From: Pseudomonas subflava
GTDB lineage: Bacteria; Pseudomonadota; Gammaproteobacteria; Pseudomonadales; Pseudomonadaceae
Direction: 5' to 3'
Assembly: GCF_023823685.1 (NCBI RefSeq)
Contig: NZ_JAMXBF010000013.1
Span: 124,001 to 188,000 of the forward strand
DNA: 64,000 nucleotides
The notes under the pieces were generated by a model, which was not told the DNA's origin, made no database searches, and saw nothing but the letters and a program-made list of their open reading frames with translations. The position numbers were made by a program, and so were the translations under genes. Each line of letters opens with the position of its first letter. The first letter of the stretch is position 1. Shown piece by piece: positions 25,729 through 33,563 of the stretch.

Positions 25729-26655
25729 TCAGTGGTTGAACAGGTTGCTGAGGTGGCTGCCGCGAACGACTCGCCGCTGGCGCTCCGGCAGCATCTCCGC
25801 GCGCAGGCGCGGCACCAGCCGCCAGTGCACGAAGGGCCGGTAGTGATGCTCCTGGTGATAGCCGTTGTTGAACCACAGCAGGTTGTAGAGGCGGCCGTAG
25901 CAGCTCACCGAGTCGGTCCTGCGGTCGCCGGGCGTGGCGCCGTAATGCTCCAGGTAGTTTTCCGCCAGGGCCGCCGCCTGGCCGAGGAAGGACACCGGCA
26001 CGAAGTAGAACAGGAAGAAGCGCCAATCCAGCCAGGCCAGGCCGGCGTAGAAGAGCAGCAGCGCTGCGGATTCGCACCAGACCAGCCAAGCCAGCTTCTT
26101 CTGCCTGGCCATGGCATGGAGCCGGCCGAAGTCGGTACGCAGTGGGCCGAGCAGCGAGTAGCGCCAGAGGCTTTCCGGCACGCGGTCCCTGCTCGAATAG
26201 CGGTACAGCGAAGAGAAGTCCCCGGTCTCGCCATCCTCGCCGCGATAGTCGTTGTTGAACTGGTGATGGTTGAGGTGGTGGACACGGTAGAGCGTCTGCG
26301 GCATGCCCAGGGCCAGCGAGTTGAGCACCGAGAACAGCCGATTCAGCGGTTCGGCGCGGAAGAACGGGTTGTGGATGAAGTTGTGGGCGATGCACTGATA
26401 GTTGGTGCAGATCATCAGCACGAAGAACAGGCCCAGGCCGGCCAGGGCCCAGGGCCCCAGCGCGGAGAAGAAGTGGGCGGTAGCGACGATCGCCGCGCAG
26501 TTGAGCAGAGTCAGCAGCACCAGCACCCCGTCCATCGCCGAGTGGCGGAACAACCGGCCACCCTGCAGGCGCAGCCGGCTCGTCGCACCAGGCCGCTCCC
26601 CTCCTACCGCGGGAGATTCCCGGAACAGCTGTCGCTGCGGGTCCGTCATCGTCAT
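25729..26655 (-). CDS. Membrane fatty-acid desaturase
   Basis: The 308-residue membrane protein has three histidine boxes, HNFIHN (HxxxH), HHLNHHQFNND (HxxHH) and HQEHHYRP (HxxHH), with hydrophobic segments VLVLLTLLNCAAIVATAHFF and WALAGLGLFFVLMIC before the first box and FFLFYFVPVSFLGQAA before the last. It differs from the desaturase at 22771 in box spacing, so the two probably act at different positions or steps. A GAGGAGG site lies just before the ATG, 47 bases after the fusion gene. Confidence 0.87.
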   Translation of the reverse strand: MTMTDPQRQLFRESPAVGGERPGATSRLRLQGGRLFRHSAMDGVLVLLTLLNCAAIVATAHFFSALGPWALAGLGLFFVLMICTNYQCIAHNFIHNPFFRAEPLNRLFSVLNSLALGMPQTLYRVHHLNHHQFNNDYRGEDGETGDFSSLYRYSSRDRVPESLWRYSLLGPLRTDFGRLHAMARQKKLAWLVWCESAALLLFYAGLAWLDWRFFLFYFVPVSFLGQAAALAENYLEHYGATPGDRRTDSVSCYGRLYNLLWFNNGYHQEHHYRPFVHWRLVPRLRAEMLPERQRRVVRGSHLSNLFNH

Positions 26656-26702
26656 CTCAGGCCTCCTCTCGGTTGCCGGGCTGAACCCACCGGCCGTCGG
26701 CG

Positions 26703-29666
26703 CTAGAAGCTGCGGCTCATCTTCAGATCACCCAGCTCGAAGCCATGCAGCCTGGCCAGTTCGAGCATCTCCACCACCCGCTCCTTGCGCACATCGCCCT
26801 TGCTGTAATCGCTGGTGACGCCGGTGAGGCCCATCAGGATGGTTTCGGCCATGCAGGCGAACACATGGTCCGGCGGCAGCGGCAGGCCCTCCAACAGAAA
26901 GTCGCGCGCGCCGGTGTGCGCGTTGTCCCGCGCCACCTGGGCAGGCACCGGGGGCACACGGACCAGGCCGCCCTTGATCACGGTCACGTCGGGCCGGCGT
27001 TCGCGTACGGACGGATCGGTGTCGGCGGGCAGCGCAACGTCGCAGATGATCACCGGCCCGTCGCCCAGGTGTTCGGGAAAGATCAGCGTCCCGGCCTGGC
27101 TGCTCGCGCCGAGAATGAGGTTGGCCCGGCGCATATCGGCAGGATCGGTGGAGATGCGGATGGGGGCGTGCTCGCCGCATTCCTGCTGAAGGCCGAGGTG
27201 CAGATCGCGTCCCAGCCGTTCGTCGCTCGCCGGCAGTGCGGCGAGCAGCCGGTGCACCGTCTGGGTGTCGGCGATGCGCGCGGCCAGGGCATGCGATTGC
27301 CGCAAAACGTCGGACGCGCCCCCGGCCGCCAGGTGATCCCGCAGGGCCTGGAAGGCGTTGGCATAGATCTTCGTCGCCAGTGTCTCCAGCGCGCGTTCGC
27401 GCCCCGGGCGGCCGATCAGGATCAGGCGCGGCACCTTCTCGGCCATCAGTTCGCTGTACACCGCGCCGATGTTGCCGTTGGCACCGAGGGCGGCGAAGCA
27501 GGCCGACTGCAGATCGATAGCGGCCTCGGCCGCAGCTTTCAGCAAGGCTTCGTAGCCCATGCCGATGGTCAGCGAGTTGCCGGTGGTGACCGCCAGGTTG
27601 TCGTGCCGCACCGCCTTGCAGTTCTGCATGATGATCGAGGTGAAGCCGCCGAAACCGACGATCTCGCACCCCTCCTCCACGGCCTTGTCGATGGCGGCCT
27701 CGGTCAGTTCCACCAGGGTCTGCAGGTCGCGCTCCTGCATGTGCTTCTGGATCAGCGCCGAGGTGATGGGCACGCCGATGGACTGCATGCGGACCTTCTT
27801 GCCGGTCTTCGAATACAGCGTCTGCGCGCGCATGTAGAAGGGCTTGAGGTACGGGTAGCAGCGCTCCAGCAGCGCCTCGACCTGTGCCAGGCTGAAGCGC
27901 CGGCAGCTGTGGTCGAAGAGGTGCATGTTGCTGGCATCGACGAAGTGCATGAGGAAGCCGATGCTGCGCTCCACGCCGTCGCCGGGCGTGATGAAGTAGC
28001 GGCCGCGAAAATCCTCGATCTCGCCGTGGGCCAGTGGCGTAGCGAGGTCGGCGATGTACTTCACCAGTTCGTAGAAATTGCCGTGCAGCAGAATCAGGCA
28101 CAGCCGTTCCAGAGCGGCATACAGGCTTCGCCGAGCCACGGCGCTGACGCAGGCGGCCGGCTCGAAGCGCAGCACGTTGTTGTTCGACAGCAGCGGCGCC
28201 ACACGAATGCGATGCTCGTGCAGCAGATAGCCGGCGTAGACGAAGCCGATGAGATCGCTGCTGGCCAGGGTTCGCAGGCCGGGCGACTCGGCCTGGCGCT
28301 GGTCGACGAACTCGAGCGCCAGCATCAGGCCCTCGCCCCGCACATCCTTCACCACCTCGGGGAAACGCTGCTTGAGCGAGAGCAGCGCGCCCTTGATCTC
28401 GTCGCCGACCTCGGCGCAGGCGCGCATGATCCCCGGCTCCTCGTCCAGCAGTTGCAGGCAGCGCAGCGCGATGCCCGAGCTGAAGTCGTCCTCGGCGAAG
28501 GTCGAGGTGTGGATCAGGCTGAACTCCTCCTCGAAGCAGTCGCGGGCGATGCTGACGCTGGCGATCTTCGCCAGGCCGCCGCCGAGGCTCTTCGACAGCA
28601 GGTAATAATCGGCGGCGACGCCACTGGCCTCGGAAGCGAGGAAGCGGCCGGTGCGCCCCATGCCGCTCTGGATCTCGTCGAAGACCAGGGGGATGCCTTG
28701 CTCGTCGCAGCTCCGCCGCAGCTGGCGCAGGTAATCGACGCCGAGGACATGGATACCACCCTCGCCCTGGATGGGCTCGACGAACAATGCGGCGATGTTG
28801 CAGATATCGTGGGCCTCGACCACCGCCCGGTCCTCGGCGTCGAGGCCGACGCTGTAGTAGCTCAGCCTACGCAGCCGTGCCTGCTGCTGGAAGTCGACGG
28901 GGTCGTCGCGGTCGACGAAGATCACCTGCGGACCTAGGGAGACGAAGGCCGAGCGGTACATTTCGTTTTCGGTGAGGTTCACCGCGCCGGCAGTCTTGCC
29001 GTGGTAGGACTTGTGCAGGCAGCAGAAACAGGCGCGCGCTTCGAGGAAGCGCTCCCGGTTGAGTCGGCGCACGACGGCCACCGCCTCGGCGAAGGTGTCG
29101 ACCCGCTCCCCCGCCAGCTCCTTCAACAGGCGCACCGAATCATCGGCCACCGGCAGGCGATCCGGGGAACGATTGTTGCGCAGCTTCAGCAGCCGCGATT
29201 CCGCGGCGTCGAGCAACTGCTGCTTGCGATTGCGATGGGCCAGTTGGGCGTGCTTGAGCGCCGCCTCCACGGCCTCGGTTCCGCTGTTGGCCAGGGTGCT
29301 GACGAACTCGCCACCCAGACGGGCGGACAGCATGTCGTTGAGCTTGCGTCCGAGCTGGGCGGTATGCCCGCGCAGGCTGGCCTGGACGGCGAACGGCCGA
29401 CCGGATCGCAGGAGTTCGACGGCGGTCTCCACCAACTGCGGATGGTTGTGGCCGAAGATCAGCGCGCCGTAGCCGCCGAGGAAGTCGTAGACGCGGACCC
29501 GCTCGCCGCGCTCGTCGTAATACTCCAGGAAGTCGCCTTCACCGAAGACGTATTCCACGTCCAGACGCAGGCAGTTGAGCAGGCGGCCGGTGAGCGGCCT
29601 GACGAAGCGTTGGTAATCCGCGCGATTGTCGAGCGCGGGGAACGACGGCACCTGGACGACAGACAT
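26703..29666 (-). CDS. Class III aminotransferase fused to acyl-ACP reductase (AAR-like)
   Basis: This 987-residue fusion heads the operon. Residues 1-530 are a class III PLP aminotransferase: ANSGTEAVEAALKHAQLA, CLHKSYHGKTAGAVN, VFDEIQSGMGRTGRF (D330) and LLSKSLGGGLAKIA with PLP lysine K359. A 70-residue insert (about 145-215) separates the first two motifs. Residues 560-987 match cyanobacterial AAR: GFGGFTSIIMQNC, VTTGNSLTIGMGYEALLKAA, nucleotide-binding ALGANGNIGAVYSEL, KGGLVRVPP and HVFACMAETI, where C938 corresponds to the acylated cysteine of Synechococcus AAR. It could reduce an acyl thioester to an aldehyde and then aminate it. An AAGGGAGA site precedes the ATG. Confidence 0.85.
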   Translation of the reverse strand: MSVVQVPSFPALDNRADYQRFVRPLTGRLLNCLRLDVEYVFGEGDFLEYYDERGERVRVYDFLGGYGALIFGHNHPQLVETAVELLRSGRPFAVQASLRGHTAQLGRKLNDMLSARLGGEFVSTLANSGTEAVEAALKHAQLAHRNRKQQLLDAAESRLLKLRNNRSPDRLPVADDSVRLLKELAGERVDTFAEAVAVVRRLNRERFLEARACFCCLHKSYHGKTAGAVNLTENEMYRSAFVSLGPQVIFVDRDDPVDFQQQARLRRLSYYSVGLDAEDRAVVEAHDICNIAALFVEPIQGEGGIHVLGVDYLRQLRRSCDEQGIPLVFDEIQSGMGRTGRFLASEASGVAADYYLLSKSLGGGLAKIASVSIARDCFEEEFSLIHTSTFAEDDFSSGIALRCLQLLDEEPGIMRACAEVGDEIKGALLSLKQRFPEVVKDVRGEGLMLALEFVDQRQAESPGLRTLASSDLIGFVYAGYLLHEHRIRVAPLLSNNNVLRFEPAACVSAVARRSLYAALERLCLILLHGNFYELVKYIADLATPLAHGEIEDFRGRYFITPGDGVERSIGFLMHFVDASNMHLFDHSCRRFSLAQVEALLERCYPYLKPFYMRAQTLYSKTGKKVRMQSIGVPITSALIQKHMQERDLQTLVELTEAAIDKAVEEGCEIVGFGGFTSIIMQNCKAVRHDNLAVTTGNSLTIGMGYEALLKAAAEAAIDLQSACFAALGANGNIGAVYSELMAEKVPRLILIGRPGRERALETLATKIYANAFQALRDHLAAGGASDVLRQSHALAARIADTQTVHRLLAALPASDERLGRDLHLGLQQECGEHAPIRISTDPADMRRANLILGASSQAGTLIFPEHLGDGPVIICDVALPADTDPSVRERRPDVTVIKGGLVRVPPVPAQVARDNAHTGARDFLLEGLPLPPDHVFACMAETILMGLTGVTSDYSKGDVRKERVVEMLELARLHGFELGDLKMSRSF

Positions 29667-30011
29667 GGGGCATCTCCCTTCCTGACGGTCGCGGCCCATG
29701 CGGGCGAGACCGTGACGAATGGCCTGCGAGAACACCCTGGGCATTCAAACAAGCGCCTGACTGGTACGTCTCTTATCTAAGGCGAGGTTCATGGAAAGGC
29801 CGTCGCTTTATTGCCCCGATTGAGGGCGGTGTCACAAACACCCGAAAGCGCCAGGCCCGAACCGATACACGGATCACTATCGACGGTGATCGGATCACCG
29901 GAGCACCGCCCAGTTCCCCGATAGCCGCGGCGATACCTCCCTTCGCCGCATGGCACTGCCGCACCGCTTCGGGCATAACGACGGGATCGGGCACCGGGGG
30001 AGACGTCACAC
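29667..30011. other. Divergent region upstream of the lipid operon and YoaK gene
   Basis: These 345 bases hold no credible gene. They should contain the operon promoter (leftward) and that of the YoaK-like gene (rightward). A cluster of GATCAC/GTGATC half-sites lies at 29872-29898. Confidence 0.6.
29872..29898. promoter_or_regulatory. Triple GATCAC/GTGATC half-site cluster, candidate operator
   Basis: GATCAC (29872-29877), GTGATC (29886-29891) and GATCAC (29893-29898) form two overlapping palindromes, one with an 8-base centre and one with a single G. It is 206 bases before the lipid operon and 114 bases before the YoaK gene, a likely regulator-binding site. Confidence 0.45.
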
Positions 30012-30677
30012 GTGATCAATCAACTGCCACGCTGGGTGGAGGTCGGCGGCTTCTGCCTGGCGCTGATCGCCGGCAGCGTCAACGCCATTGCCCTGCTCGG
30101 CTTCAACCACCAGGGCGTATCGCACCTGTCCGGCAGTTCCAGCCTGCTCGGTGTCGAGCTGGCCCAGGGCGAGCCGGGGGCTGCCGTGCACCTGCTGCTG
30201 ATCCTGCTCAGCTTCGTGCTCGGCGCCGCCGTCAGCGGCTGCGTGATCGGCAACCAGTCGCTCAAGCTCGGCCGCCGCTATGGCGTCGCGCTGCTGGCCG
30301 AGAGCCTGGTCCTGCTGCTGGCGATGGCGATGCTGGAGCGCGGCAGCGACCTCGGCCACTACCTGGCCTCGGCCGCCTGCGGCCTGCAGAACGCCATGAC
30401 CAGCACCTACAGTGGCGCGGTGGTGCGTACCACCCACGTCACCGGGCTGTTCACCGACCTGGGCATCATGCTCGGCCTGAAGTTGCGCGGGCAGCCGGCG
30501 GACCGCCGACGCATCCTGCTGTACCTGATTCTGATCGGCGGTTTCATCGGCGGCGGCGTACTGGGTGCGCTCGGCTACGCCGACTGGCACTACCGCGCCC
30601 TGCTTGGCCCGGCGGGCTTGACCGCGCTGCTGGCGCTGGTATATCTGATCTATCGACAGCGCCGGCAGCCGGCCTGA
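30012..30677 (+). CDS. YoaK/DUF1275 family membrane protein
   Basis: The 221-residue protein has about six membrane helices and the DUF1275 hallmarks GSVNAIALLGFNHQGVSHLSG and ACGLQNAMTSTYSGAVVRTTHVTGLFTDLG. It starts with GTG, preceded by GGGGGAG. Members are uncharacterised integral membrane proteins. It converges with the thioesterase gene (their stops are one base apart) and its promoter region is shared with the lipid operon, so it may be co-regulated. Confidence 0.86.
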   Translation: MINQLPRWVEVGGFCLALIAGSVNAIALLGFNHQGVSHLSGSSSLLGVELAQGEPGAAVHLLLILLSFVLGAAVSGCVIGNQSLKLGRRYGVALLAESLVLLLAMAMLERGSDLGHYLASAACGLQNAMTSTYSGAVVRTTHVTGLFTDLGIMLGLKLRGQPADRRRILLYLILIGGFIGGGVLGALGYADWHYRALLGPAGLTALLALVYLIYRQRRQPA

Positions 30678-30678
30678 T

Positions 30679-31110
30679 TCAGGCGGGGATCTCGACCACC
30701 GCCAGGGTCACGCTGGCCTTGCTGTACAAGCGCCGCTCGCCCTTCTCGTAGCCGAACACTTCGGACTCGACCACGGTCGCTTGACGCCCGGCCTTGAGCA
30801 CTTCGGCGCGGCACAGAAGGCGCTCGCTGCGCGCCGGGCGCAGCAGGTTGACCTTGAATTCCAGCGTCAGCACGGTGCAGCCGTCGGCCAGCAGGGTGGC
30901 GGCCGCGCCGCCGGCGGCATGGTCGGCCAGGGTGGTCTGCACGCCGGCGTGGATATAGCCGTTCTGCTGCAGATGACGCGGCAGCACGTCCAGCTCGGCC
31001 TCGACCCAGCCCGGGCCGCAGTCGAGCAGGCGGATGCCCAGGTCCTGAATGAAGTTGGCGGCGGCGAAGCCCTGTTCGACCAGCTCGCGGTAACGCGGAT
31101 GGGCCTGCAT
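30679..31110 (-). CDS. PaaI-type hotdog-fold thioesterase
   Basis: The 143-residue protein has a 4HBT hotdog fold: GWVEAELDVLPRHLQQNGYIHAGVQTTLADHAAGGAAATLL, with the HAG-N7-D pattern of PaaI thioesterases, then VLTLEFKVNLLRPA. It would hydrolyse an acyl- or aryl-CoA thioester in the cytoplasm. An AAAGGAC site precedes the ATG. It lies 62 bases downstream of the acyl-CoA dehydrogenase gene on the same strand, which suggests one transcript under the TetR regulator. Confidence 0.86.
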   Translation of the reverse strand: MQAHPRYRELVEQGFAAANFIQDLGIRLLDCGPGWVEAELDVLPRHLQQNGYIHAGVQTTLADHAAGGAAATLLADGCTVLTLEFKVNLLRPARSERLLCRAEVLKAGRQATVVESEVFGYEKGERRLYSKASVTLAVVEIPA

Positions 31111-31172
31111 AGCGATGTCCTTTTCTTGTTTCTGGATGACCCCGCGGCCGAAGCGGCGCGGGGCGAAGCGGA

Positions 31173-32822
31173 TCAGGCCAGGTGCGGCGTGCTGCGCGCC
31201 ACCAGCGCCTCGACGTCGACGCCACGCGGCAGGGTGCCGTAGACCCGGCCGCGGCCCTCCAGGCGGCTGGCGATAAAGGCATCGCTGACCACGCTGTTGC
31301 CGGCCTCCAGCAACAGCTTGGCCTGCAGGCCGACGGCTACGTCCTCGGTCAGTTGCCGGGCGCGGTACTGGATGTCGGCGGTATCGGCGAAGTCGGCCTT
31401 CAGGCGCTGGATATGCGCCTGAAGGCGCGCGTCGCCGTGGCCGTCGCCCAGCTCGGCGAACAGCGCGTCGAGCACCCCGGCCTCCTTGGACAGGGCGCGC
31501 AACACGTCCAGGCACTGCACGTTGCCCGAGCCCTCCCAGATCGAGTTGACCGGAGCCTCGCGGTAAAGTCGCGGCAGGATGGTCTCCTCGACATAGCCGG
31601 CGCCGCCCATGCACTCGCTGGCCTCGTAGACCATCTCCGGCGCGCGCTTGCAGATCCAGTACTTGCCGATGGCGGTGACCAGGCGGGCGAACTTGTCTTC
31701 CCGCTCATCGTGCAGGTGATCGAGGGCGCGGCCCATGCGCATGGACAGGGCCAGGGCGGCCTCGCTCTCCAGCGCCAGATCGGCCAGCACGTTCTGCATC
31801 AGCGGCTGGTCGGCCAGGACCTTGCCGCCGACCTTGCGGTGCGCGCAGTGGTGCGCGGCCTGGGTCAGGGCCTGGCGCATCAGGCTGCTGGAGCCGACCA
31901 TGCAGTCGAAGCGGGTCATGGCCACCATCTCGATGATGGTCGGCACGCCGCGGCCCTCCTCGCCGATCATCCAGGCCAGGGCGCCACGGTATTCCACCTC
32001 GCTGGAGGCGTTGGCCCAGTTGCCCAGCTTGTTCTTCAGGCGCTGCACATAGAACTCGTTGCGCGTGCCGTCCGGGCGGTGGCGCGGCAGCAGGAAGCAG
32101 GACAGGCCCTTGTCGGTCTGCGCCAGGGTCAGAAAGGCGTCGCACATCGGCGCCGAGCAGAACCACTTGTGGCCGACCAGCTCGTAGGCCTGGCCCGGGC
32201 CGCCGATGCCCACCGGGTAGGCGCGGGTGGTGTTGGCGCGCACGTCGGTGCCGCCCTGCTTCTCGGTCATGGCCATGCCGATGGTGACGCCGGCCTTCTG
32301 TTCGATGCCGAGGTTGCGCGGGTCGTACTCGGTGGCGAGGATCTTCGGCACCCAGACGTCGGCGATCTCCGGCTGCAGGCGCAGGGCCGGCACGGCGGCG
32401 AAGGTCATGGTCAGCGGGCAGCCGCTGGCGGCCTCGGCCTGGCTGTGCAGGTAGGTGAGGCCGGCGCGGGCGACATGGGCACCGGCGCGCGGGTCGACCC
32501 AAGGCAGCGACGGCAGGCCGTGTTCGACGGCCGTGCGCATCAGCTCGTGGTAGGCCGGATGGAACTCCACCAGGTCGATGCGATTGCCGTAGCGGTCGTG
32601 GCTCTTGAACTGCGGCTTGTGCTCGTTGGCCAGGAAACCGGCCTGCATCAGCGGGCCGCCAGCCAGGGCGCCGTAGGCGCTCAGCCTGTCCTCGGCCCAG
32701 CCGCCGCCGAAGCGTCGGGTCCATTCCTGCAGCGGCAGGTCGACGCAGTACAGGTTGGCGCCGTCCAGCGTCGGCACCTGGTTGAACACTTCGTGGGTTT
32801 CGGCGAATGACTGCAGGGACAT
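31173..32822 (-). CDS. Acyl-CoA dehydrogenase, AidB-like
   Basis: The 549-residue protein is longer than usual short-chain acyl-CoA dehydrogenases and matches the AidB group of FAD flavoproteins. Features are an N-terminal extension (FNQVPTLDGANLYCVDLPLQEW), GMAMTEKQGGTDVRANTTRA for the FAD/acyl site, RLKNKLGNWANASSEVEYRG, and SECMGGAGYVEETILPRLYR followed by EAPVNSIWEGSGNVQCLDVL near the flavin. In E. coli AidB protects DNA against alkylation; here an acyl-CoA role is also plausible because of the neighbouring thioesterase. The stop of the TetR gene lies immediately upstream. Confidence 0.92.
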   Translation of the reverse strand: MSLQSFAETHEVFNQVPTLDGANLYCVDLPLQEWTRRFGGGWAEDRLSAYGALAGGPLMQAGFLANEHKPQFKSHDRYGNRIDLVEFHPAYHELMRTAVEHGLPSLPWVDPRAGAHVARAGLTYLHSQAEAASGCPLTMTFAAVPALRLQPEIADVWVPKILATEYDPRNLGIEQKAGVTIGMAMTEKQGGTDVRANTTRAYPVGIGGPGQAYELVGHKWFCSAPMCDAFLTLAQTDKGLSCFLLPRHRPDGTRNEFYVQRLKNKLGNWANASSEVEYRGALAWMIGEEGRGVPTIIEMVAMTRFDCMVGSSSLMRQALTQAAHHCAHRKVGGKVLADQPLMQNVLADLALESEAALALSMRMGRALDHLHDEREDKFARLVTAIGKYWICKRAPEMVYEASECMGGAGYVEETILPRLYREAPVNSIWEGSGNVQCLDVLRALSKEAGVLDALFAELGDGHGDARLQAHIQRLKADFADTADIQYRARQLTEDVAVGLQAKLLLEAGNSVVSDAFIASRLEGRGRVYGTLPRGVDVEALVARSTPHLA

Positions 32823-32823
32823 C

Positions 32824-33459
32824 TCAGGACTCCGGGGCGCCGACGGCGCGCAGGCAGAAGGTGACCAGGGTTTGGCTGACGGTGGCCAGGTCCGCCGCCG
32901 GCAGGCCGGCGTCGCGGGCCGCGCGGGCCGGTGGCGAGAGCGGTCCGACCAAGGCTTCGGCGATCGCGCCGACCAGGCAGGCGGCGACCAGGTTGATCTG
33001 GGTGATGCGGAATTCGCCGGCGCGCACGCCCTCTTCGAGCAGATCGACGAACAGCTCGGCATAGGCTTCGCGGAACAGCAGGCGCTGCTCATCCACCTCC
33101 GGCTCCACCGGCTCCGCGATCAGCGCGAAGGCCAGGCGTCGGCTGTGCCAGGCGCGAGCGGCGAACTGCTCCAGGCCGGCGGACAAACGGGCGGACGCAC
33201 TGCCGGGCCCCCGCAGGACCTCGGCGAGGGCATCGACCTCGACCCGGCAGGCATTGCTGAAGACCTCGGCGGCCAGCTCACCCTTGCCGCTGAAATGGCG
33301 ATACAGGCTGCCGGTGGCGATGCCGGCGTCTTCGGCCAGGGCCTGCATGGTCAGGCTGGCGAAGCCACCTTCGGCGACGCGGACGTGGGCGCAGGCAAGG
33401 ATGCGCTCGCGCTGTTCCTGGGCGCGATCGAGGCGGGCAGCGGTGACGCGGTAGACCAT
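32824..33459 (-). CDS. TetR/AcrR family transcriptional regulator
   Basis: The 211-residue protein has an N-terminal helix-turn-helix (QRERILACAHVRVAEGGFAS, then LTMQALAEDAGIATGSLYRHF) and a ligand-binding C-terminal half. It directly precedes the AidB-like dehydrogenase and thioesterase genes on the same strand, so it likely controls the operon in response to an acyl-CoA or similar ligand. The palindrome GTGAATCATGATTCAC lies 32 bases upstream of its ATG and is the obvious operator for autoregulation. Confidence 0.93.
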   Translation of the reverse strand: MVYRVTAARLDRAQEQRERILACAHVRVAEGGFASLTMQALAEDAGIATGSLYRHFSGKGELAAEVFSNACRVEVDALAEVLRGPGSASARLSAGLEQFAARAWHSRRLAFALIAEPVEPEVDEQRLLFREAYAELFVDLLEEGVRAGEFRITQINLVAACLVGAIAEALVGPLSPPARAARDAGLPAADLATVSQTLVTFCLRAVGAPES

Positions 33460-33490
33460 GAGCTGAATCCGTGTTCATGAATTCGACTCA

Positions 33491-33506
33491 GTGAATCATG
33501 ATTCAC
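33491..33506. promoter_or_regulatory. TetR operator, 16-bp perfect palindrome
   Basis: GTGAATCATGATTCAC is perfectly symmetric and sits 32 bases upstream of the TetR ATG, a position suited to repressing the promoter of the TetR-dehydrogenase-thioesterase operon. Confidence 0.7.
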
Positions 33507-33563
33507 AGCTTGGCGGAAACGACGATTCGGCCATTTGTCCGGCCGAAGCGTTGCACTCCGAAA

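Noticed and set aside
26745..28937. 730-codon open frame antisense to the fusion gene
   Set aside because: The minus strand carries the conserved aminotransferase and AAR motifs; the plus frame is a shadow.
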